From NCBI GenBank assembly GCA_950022655.1, contig OX465584.1, forward strand, positions 60,328,841-60,392,840: 64,000 bases of DNA, written 5' to 3'. Below, in pieces: positions 55,595 through 64,000 of this stretch. The notes under the pieces were generated by a model. That model had not been told where the DNA came from. It searched no databases and saw only the letters and a program-made list of their open reading frames with translations. Positions within the stretch are counted from its first letter, which is position 1. Each line of letters starts with the position of its first letter. A program made the position numbers and the translations under genes. Origin of the DNA: Alentia gelatinosa (lineage: Eukaryota; Annelida; Polychaeta; Phyllodocida; Polynoidae).

Positions 55595-55945
55595 AATTTT
55601 TCCGTATGTAATATTTCTCCATATGTGTGTTTTATCGCAAACCGACGCACACAACATGTCCGTATGCACTAGATATGTTGATGCACACTCCCTATGTGTA
55701 TTTATATGGACACTTTGTATTAGTTTGATATATCTGTATGCCCCTGGTATGGTGATACACACTCTATGTGTGTTTTCTATGGACACTTTGTATTAGGTGG
55801 TTATATCTGTATGCCCCGGGTATGGTGATACACACTCCCCATGTGTTTTCTATAGACACTTTGTATCAGGTAGATATATTTGTATGCTCCGGGTATGGTG
55901 ATACACACTCCCTATGTGTTTTCTATGGACACTTTGTATTAGCTG
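55595..55945. repeat. ~70-bp tandem array, left part
   Basis: Unit: CTGTATGCTCCGGGTATGGT, then GATACACACTCCCTATGTG, then TTTTCTATGGACACTTTGTA. Continues at 56314-56590 after an insertion. About 8 units in all. Confidence 0.85.
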
Positions 55946-55947
55946 GA

Positions 55948-56313
55948 TTTACCCCTAATAAAAAACCGCCATAGACTTAACATAGGGAAATTTTATGTGG
56001 CAGGCCATGACATAAAGTGTATCTTATGCCACTAGAGTAATAATAATATTGACCAATCAGAGAGCAGGATGTCAGCTACTATGAAAAAAGTTCTATTGGT
56101 CCTTGACTCAATATTTATCTTTTAGTAATACAAAAGCATAGACGGGGTAGGATAAATACGAAACCGAACTCGAGTTAGACTTGGTCAATGTCTATGCCAC
56201 TCTGGTCAGGTCTGTTCCTCACTACACTCTGCTACGCCTCGTGTAGTAATACACGACCTTCCCGTCGTGGCATAAACATTATCAAGTCTAACTCTCGTTC
56301 GGTTTCTACTAAA
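55948..56313. mobile_element. Hairpin element, TTATCCTACCCC type, copy 3
   Basis: Inserted in the 70-bp array. Left TTTACCCCTAATAAAAAACC and CCATAGACTTAACATAGGG, then GGGGTAGGATAAATACGAAA and a palindrome (56163-56312) with arms ACTCGAGTTAGACTTGGTCA and TATCAAGTCTAACTCTCG. It is the inverse arrangement of 38025-38420. Confidence 0.68.
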
Positions 56314-56590
56314 TATCTGTATGCTGATACACACTCCCTATGTGTTTTCTATGGACACTTTGTACTAGGTTTATATTCCTGTATGCTCCAGGTATGGTGA
56401 TACACACTCCTAATGGGTTTTCTATGGACACTTTGTACTAGGTTTATATTCCTGTATGCTCCAGGTATGGTGATACACACTCCTAATGGGTTTTCTATGG
56501 ACACTTTGTACTAGGTTTATATTCCTGTATGCTCCAGGTATGGTGATACACACTCCCTATGTGGTTTCTATGGACACTTTGTATTAGTTG
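56314..56590. repeat. ~70-bp tandem array, right part
   Basis: About four units, most with a CTAATGGGTTTTC variant. Ends at TTGGGTAATAAATAAC. Confidence 0.85.
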
Positions 56591-56936
56591 GGTAATAAAT
56601 AACACTACACCTGCCAGTTGCAACACAGCTACATTTGGTAGAGCCACGGTTACCGTTGGCGTGATAGAGAGTGAAGAAAGCATGATTTAAACGGGTTGAA
56701 TTATTTAGTAGTTGGCGCCAAGTTGGGAAAACAAGCCTGTAAAGATCATTTAACTCACCGAGTGAGGGACTTCCCCTCTTCTCGTTACTAGGCAATTACA
56801 AAGTCACATCTCAGGATCGTTCACACCCTACCATACTCCATGTGTTCTCTGTGAAATATAACACCAATTCACCGACTCCTTATTAATTAGTTAGGAAGAC
56901 TAGTCCTATTGGTTTTGAGGGAATATATTGCTATTA

Positions 56937-57102
56937 GGGGCCATCCATAAAGTACGTACGCAGAATTTCTGAAATTTTGGACCCCCCACCCCCTCTCCCA
57001 ATCTTGTACGCAATAGAACAAAGAAGGAGCATACGCAGATTTACCAAAATGTCTGACAACCCCGACCCCCCCTCGGTGCGTACGTACTTTATGGATGGCC
57101 CC
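56937..57102. mobile_element. Harbinger-like MITE, 24-bp perfect TIR, TTA duplication
   Basis: Starts GGGGCCATCCATAAAGTACG and ends with the exact inverse, CGTACTTTATGGATGGCCCC. TTA at 56934-56936 and 57103-57105. 166 bp. The 3-bp TTA duplication points to PIF/Harbinger. Confidence 0.85.
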
Positions 57103-57109
57103 TTATCAA

Positions 57110-57595
57110 AATATAGATATCGATGTCTCGATGGTTGGGGGGAGGGATTTTTTGGGGGTTTTTTTTTTCGATTTCTTTTTTTGTGGGGGGGGGGGGGGGG
57201 GGGAAGGCCATAGCCACGTACTTAAAAATCTATATATTTTCTATTATGAAGGCAATTTATTCATTTTCTATTCCATGTTAAATTTAGATTCTTCTTTCAT
57301 TTTCACATCGAGACTCTTCTTTTATATACTTTTTGTCCGTTCCGCTGGAGTGTATCGGAAAAAAAGATTCTTTTATATAGTTTTCTATTTATGCGCCAAC
57401 ATTATTATTGTTATATATTGTGCATGTATTTCTCCCAGTTTAAAAAAGATATAAAAAAACATTAAGACTTATATAACGTGAATGTGCCAATCATTCCGAT
57501 AACCTCATTTGATAAAATTACAACCTGGTATTATTTTGCGGACACACAGGACAATATCCAGTACAGTATCTTCCGAGTGATTAGCTAGAATATCA
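57110..57595. other. Intron 2; poly-T/poly-G tract, otherwise nothing
   Basis: A G21 run at 57183-57203 follows a T-rich stretch. AT-rich non-coding to 57595. Confidence 0.5.
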
Positions 57596-57597
57596 TT

Positions 57598-58142
57598 ATA
57601 TTATATACCTGTGTACGAATGTCTACAAATACTGCCCGCTGCTAGGGGTGCAGAAATAATGATGGTCTTGCCCGCTGTGACAGGCTTAAATTCTTAAAAT
57701 TGCATAAACAAAATATCTTTATGTATATAATGATAAGCAAACATCCTGACTGGAAGAAACGGTTTTAGTTCTTTGTCAGTCATCGATATTATAAGGCCTT
57801 CCGCCCTTAATAGGCATTAATCAACAGTTTAAGCTGAGAGCTATATTATTAGGAAACGTCCTTACTGTGGACGAAATGGTTCTCGTTCGAGGTCAGTCTT
57901 TGATTTCATACTGCCTTACACCGTAGGCGGAAGGCGGTATAGAATCAACGACTGACTGAGAACGAGAAACGTGTCATCCACAGTCAGGACCTTTGCTTAT
58001 TATTATATTCTTAAAATTGATGGGAAAAAATCAGTTTTAATGACTTGTGAAGTGGGAGTCACAGCAGGCACGAACATTATTATTACTGCACCCCTAGCAG
58101 CAGGCAGTATTCGACATTCACACACAGGTATATAATAATATT
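57598..58142. mobile_element. 545-bp element with ~90-bp TIRs and a central hairpin
   Basis: The left arm TATATACCTGTGTACGAATG, ACTGCCCGCTGCTAGGGGTG is the inverse of the right arm CACCCCTAGCAGCAGGCAGT, CACACACAGGTATATA. In between, a palindrome (57866-57995) has arms CCTTACTGTGGACGAAATGG and ATCCACAGTCAGG and a CCGTAGGCGGAAGG centre. Confidence 0.72.
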
Positions 58143-58279
58143 TGAAAGACCATCTTTGTATCTCTCCAAACATATTTATCTGAAGTCGAAACACACACAA
58201 AACAATTGCATGTATATCTGTACAAATATATCTTTTTGTCATAGATTTGAAGTATTTTCATGTAAGAACTGAATATATG

Positions 58280-58330
58280 ATCAATCACCTGAAGAAGCTG
58301 GTTCAACACCATGCGAAACGTCGTGAAAAC
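58280..58330 (+). ncRNA. Hammerhead-like stem-loop
   Basis: CACCTGAAGAAGCTGG - TTCAACA - CCATGCGAAACGTCGTG: a stem-loop bounded by CTGAAGA and GAAACGTC. The core position 7 (T) is A here, so activity is doubtful. It belongs to the set of GAAACGT motifs at 5.1, 5.6, 51.9 and 53.2 kb. Confidence 0.3.
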
Positions 58331-58584
58331 TTTTTGATACCACGTATGTAACTACCATTGTACACCTTGGTTTTAATAATAACATCTTCTACAAAACTTA
58401 CTGTGTCTGGTTTTTTGTGATTTACCACTCTGACTGAATATATGATTATCAGAAATCTTGGCCATATGTCTCCTGGCATTCCACACGCCGAAGGCAGGGT
58501 TGACAGATGTAGTTTAGGACACCTTTTTAGTCGGTAATTACTAAATCACTATTTATCTTAGACATGTGCGACAGTGTGTATACT

Positions 58585-58745
58585 TGACTTGCTCAAGTCT
58601 TTGATTATGAACATTCATTAAATGATTAATCACAATCAGAATACAGTTCATTATTAAAAGTATGTATCCTTCTCTGACTGACCCATGAATCAAAGACTTG
58701 TCCACTATGAACTGAAACTCCTGTATCCTAGCGAGGAGGGTAGAT
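58585..58745 (-). mobile_element. CAGTCCCTGTATCC-family end fragment
   Basis: Inverted CTTGCTCAAGTCTTTGATTA...AATCAAAGACTTGTCCACTA, then CCTGTATCCTAGCGAGGAGG, the same junction as in the copies at 660, 6690 and 17225. Confidence 0.6.
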
Positions 58746-60500
58746 ATAATCACGGATGCCAGTGTTTAGGATTTTGCCTACATGTAGGATTTTTATTTAA
58801 GTCTAAAAGAGATGAAAATTTCGAGAAATTGTATGTTTTGGGAACAATATAGACTCCAGGTTCCCTAAAATCTAAATCTTAGATAAACTTGTTCTGTACT
58901 CTTTCAATATTCTGAATTCAGCTACCCCCAGCATACTCAGTTAGTGGCCCTATAGATCCCATTGCTGCAACCTAGAGCTGTAGGATGGTAGGATTCCTGT
59001 GGGAAATGCTCCTACGGACAAGGGCAAACTAAAATACTGACATCTGATTGGCTTAAAATATGTCATGTGAGAATAGAGTTATTAAAGCATTACCAAATCT
59101 AAAAAAAAATATCAAAGGGGAATGCCTAATGAATTTTTAAAGATATTTTGCAGAATATAGAACTGCTGTTGTGTGGTAATCTTTCTTAGATGATTTTCTC
59201 TGAACAGTACCCCATTTAATGCAGAACTACTCATATATCCACTCATAGCAGATATCTAGATATCCTATACTGTCAGTCCATGCCCATGGATCCGCTAGGA
59301 GAGTGAGTGGCCTCAGTCCCCATGTAGGCTTTTTTCCTGACCTCAACTGGCATCCTTGGCCAAAGGATGCAGGGACTGGAGCCAGTCTATGTGTATCCAT
59401 ACGTGCCTCAGACTTAACTGAGTTTATGAGTGACATTTACCGATAAAGACTACTTAACAAGCGCACCCAGCGAAGGTACTGCCAATCAGCAAGTCCTAAT
59501 TAAAAGTACTTGTAAATCAAGGAAGACCAGGGGTAAAAAGACAGGGGAAAAAAGGACAACAACAACAGAAAGAAGAAGAAAAAAGGAGCAAGCTGATGTG
59601 ACGAATTAGATTCTTATTTCTAAAGCTGATCCGCTGACTTTTGAGGTTTTTTATAAAAGAGAAATAGGTGCTTAGTACACAGTGGTATCACTAAATGGTA
59701 TGCTCTTCCTACCAAGGATTAGGAAAGGTGCTATGAACACACTAAATAGTTGGTGTTGAAGTATTGGTTTACTATGTGAGTTGAATGTCATTCTCAAGAA
59801 TGAAAATATGCATGTACATTATGGAAAGATTCCATGTTGAAATATCAAATTCAAAGTGAAATAAAGGTCATAAGGTCGTCCATAAGTGTTGAATAAAGTT
59901 GACCCACATCGTCCCTGGGTCTCTATGGCATACAGAAAAGGGTCTATGTGTACAATCATAGATTATTAAACGGGCCCCTGGCTCCTTAAAAATAATATGA
60001 GGAAATGTGGTTACTGAGGCCGTAGTGCTGACAGATTTCAAACATCCAGCTCACTTAAGCGGTAGCTGCCACACATATAACATTATCTAAACCAACAAAA
60101 TTAAAATCTATATCTTTTTGATATTTAATTTCTGGAATTCAGAATCTTTAGCAACCATAGGGAACATAATTGTGATTAAATTCTGAATACGTGGCTAAGG
60201 TTATCACTCTATGGAGAAAAAAACACAAAAAAAACACACCAAAAAAACATAATTGTGATTACTCAATAATAAAACGACTTTCTTCTTTGTATATAATTGT
60301 CTTGCTGAACCAAGGAAGATTACGGAGAGTCAATGTTGTTGTGCTTGTTGTAGTTTTTATTTAGTGTTGATAACAGCCGACATGTGGAAGCTGCAAGGTG
60401 GCTCTGTCTGAACCAGTTCGCTCACCAAAAAAAAGTTTTTCAGAACAGATACACTCGTCAGACTAGTTCAGGGTCATTTCGTTCTGTCTCGTCAGACATT
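58746..60500. other. Intron 2; no gene
   Basis: AT-rich. 59355-59400 is a stray 53-bp satellite-like unit (GATGCAGGGACTGGAGCCAG). 59870-59985 is the GTTGACCCACATCGTCCCTG repeat. An A-rich stretch lies at 60215-60250. No supported exon. Confidence 0.45.
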
Positions 60501-60504
60501 AGGA

Positions 60505-61338
<834 letters not shown>

Positions 61339-61379
61339 TAGGCTACTAACTGCACCTCATTGTGTCTGTCGTATTGTGT

Positions 61380-61705
61380 TATAGTATCATGATCATAGCA
61401 TCGTGATCATTGCATCATGTTACAGCCTCATGACATAGCATCGCAATCATAGCATTGTGCCATAGTACCATATTTTAGCATTGCGATCATAGTAGAATGT
61501 CATAGCATCGCGATATAGCATCGCAGTCATAGCATTGTGTCATAGTATTATATCATAGCATCCTGATTATTGCATCATGTTACAGTATCACAATATGGCA
61601 TCGCAATCATAGCATTCTGTCATAGTTCCATGTTTTAGCATTGCGATCATAGCAGAATGTCATAGCATTGCGATATAGCATCGCATTCATAATATTGTGT
61701 CAGAG
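61380..61705. repeat. CATAGCATCGCGAT tandem repeat, two ~161-bp higher-order copies
   Basis: Words ATAGCATCGCAATCATAGCA and TGTCATAG repeat in intron 3. A segment starting CATCATGTTACAG recurs at about 61424 and 61584. Confidence 0.8.
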
Positions 61706-62464
<759 letters not shown>

Positions 62465-62915
62465 AAGGGGGCTGCTCCACCTTGCCAACAGTATGGCCAC
62501 GAAAGTCGCCGCACTGCCGTCATACCCGCCACAGTGTTAACTGAACTATAGAAAGCAGTGCGGTGGAGCAGGTTACATGCTCAACGGCGGTGGCTGCACG
62601 ATGGTGGAACGATAAAACCTAATGAATTAGTTTTTGTCAGGTGCCTGCAAACTGGCCTGCACATCCGCCGTCCAACGTTGGTCATGGTATGGGTACGTAG
62701 GTTTGTACACTATCGACATGTTTGGCAGACGCGTGACGGCGTCCGATTCACAGTCAGCCCGGTGGAACAGGCCTTCGATGATTTGATCATCACCAGCGCT
62801 TAATCCAGTGACTTTCAATGAGACTGACCGAAGGGTTGCTTAGATCTGAATTCTGGTGGGTTTTTCGTTGTTTGTTTTTTTTCTTGTATTGTAAATAAAT
62901 GAAGGGAGTGGTGTG
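62465..62915 (+). terminator. LIX1: LIX1 3' UTR and poly(A) signal
   Basis: Follows the stop codon. AATAAA at 62894-62899 after a T-rich stretch (TTGTTTTTTTTCTTG) is the first canonical signal downstream, about 430 bp from the stop. An 81-codon frame inside (62558-62803) has no recognisable homology. Confidence 0.6.
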
Positions 62916-63365
62916 TACTGCATTGATGTATAAATGCGTCCAACCAGAAATCCATCCACCACCCATTTCCCGTCGTGCCTTGCTGATGGGTTTCTCAACT
63001 TCCGGAGACTCACCTTATCATCGTGTATTTCTTGTATTATCGCCCATATCTGCATTGTATTATATCATCCTATCTACTACCTGTAAAATGTCCACTACAA
63101 TCTCCACTCACCGACTAACTATCGTCTATCACACACACACACACACAATTTCTACTGTGTTCCTGTTTGTGAACAAAACTAAGATACATTTTCCTGTACT
63201 TAAAAGTTGACGACTTATGATTATGTACCACGAGTTTAGTTTATTTCGTGACAACAAAAAACCTGAGATTGAATTGATATCCTGCATAGGGACCACTTGA
63301 AACTAAATAATGCTCACATATTGATTTGTATCTCAGGCTGTTTCTCACTTTCCATTAGATGCTCC
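62916..63365. other. Downstream of LIX1; no gene
   Basis: AT-rich DNA with a short (CA)n at about 63130-63147. No supported frame. Confidence 0.4.
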
Positions 63366-63610
63366 ATCTTTTTGTTAGTTGACAGTATACTCTACACCTG
63401 AGTTAATTGACAAAATACTCTATATTTGAGTTAGTTGACAGTGTATTCTACTAGATTTACTGTAAAAAGTACCCTACATTTGAGTTTATTAACAGTATAC
63501 TTTACTTGGTTTAGCTGCCAGTGTACTTCATCCTTGAGTTAGTTTTCTACTTGAGTTCACTGACATACTGGATTAGTTGAAAGAATACTCTACCACTGAG
63601 TTAGCAAAAG
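63366..63610. repeat. Degenerate GTTAGTTGACAGTATACTC tandem repeat
   Basis: About six imperfect units of GAGTTAGTTGACAGTATACTC. One more unit follows the MITE at 63953-64000, so the MITE interrupts the array. Confidence 0.7.
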
Positions 63611-63614
63611 TTAC

Positions 63615-63952
63615 GCTGGTTCCACCAACACACAAGGTATAGCGAGATTGGTCATGATTTGGTTGTCCTGCTAAATCTTGCTAGGTTTTGAATAATTGCA
63701 TGTGTATTTGCCGTGATGCATCTGTCTGGTTAAGCACCTTTGCCGTATTCATGGCGCAATATGCTGCAGTATGCCGCAATATCTCGGCAATAGATCTTGA
63801 GGCATCGCGGTGGTAGAGCACCAAATTATTCACATGACATCACGAAAAAGTACACATACGATAGTGCACAAAGTGTCACGGCGAAGGCGGTAAGATATAA
63901 CAAGACATACCAAGATGTTACACAGCAAATCCATCGTGTTGGTGGAACCAGC
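63615..63952. mobile_element. MITE with GCTGGTTCCACCAACAC termini
   Basis: GCTGGTTCCACCAACAC at the left is the exact inverse of GTGTTGGTGGAACCAGC at the right. The interior (GGTGGTAGAGCACCAAAT) matches 395-632 and 6722-6978 in the opposite orientation. No target duplication longer than about 2 bp. Confidence 0.8.
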
Positions 63953-64000
63953 ACTAAACAGTATACTCTACCTGTGATTTGATTGACAATATACTTTGTT

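Noticed and set aside
62558..62803. 81-aa ORF downstream of LIX1
   Set aside because: Lies in the 3' UTR before the AATAAA. No domain or splice context.

Overview
This is animal nuclear DNA with split genes, GT-AG introns and very dense non-coding repeats. Nothing in it looks bacterial or viral. A mollusc or another lophotrochozoan is my best guess. The grounds are tRNA-derived SINEs that end in GACGTTAAA plus (CAAA)n tails, many MITE families, several minisatellites, and LINEs with an endonuclease and a reverse transcriptase. This is an inference, since no species-specific marker is visible.

The only cellular protein gene I can support is a LIX1/LIX1L (lowfat) orthologue on the + strand. 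It has four coding exons (31438-31543, 53741-53904, 61150-61290, 62051-62464) that join in frame to 274 aa. Its introns are about 22.2, 7.2 and 0.76 kb and hold most of the repeats. Two GC-rich stretches with splice-donor-like ends (25.8-26.0 kb and 28.8-29.05 kb) are weak candidates for a promoter or 5' exon.

Intron 1 carries a nearly intact non-LTR retrotransposon (about 41.93-47.54 kb) with an unusual layout. ORF1 is an RRM-like nucleic-acid-binding region fused to a NADAR (YbiA-like) domain. ORF2 is an SGNH/GDSL-type hydrolase. ORF3 is an apurinic-type endonuclease plus reverse transcriptase with all catalytic motifs present. ORF1 has no ATG, so this copy looks 5'-truncated. Two other LINE families leave fragments at 17.9 kb (-) and 23.5-24.66 kb (+).

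Layout: 0-17 kb, upstream DNA with MITEs, hairpin elements, a TCCC tract and a 1.1-kb foldback element. 17-29.9 kb, 53-bp and 62-bp satellites, a 16-bp GAACTCGACCCG array beside telomere-like repeats, a dead LINE, and 32-bp, GACA and ~110-bp arrays. 31.4-53.7 kb, LIX1 intron 1 with a 37/39-bp minisatellite, many hairpin MITEs, the NADAR LINE, a long-TIR element and a 1.3-kb direct duplication that reaches to about 11 bp from exon 2. 53.9-61.1 kb, intron 2 with a 41-bp minisatellite that appears to descend from exon 2's own splice donor, a 70-bp array and SINEs with tandem internal units. 61.3-64 kb, the last exons, the 3' UTR and a MITE.

Genes and repeats interact mainly at the splice sites. 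Repeat-derived DNA reaches within about 11-35 bp of the exon 2 and exon 3 acceptors, and repeats start directly at the exon 2 donor. Coordinates of dispersed repeats are approximate by eye unless target-site duplications are given.
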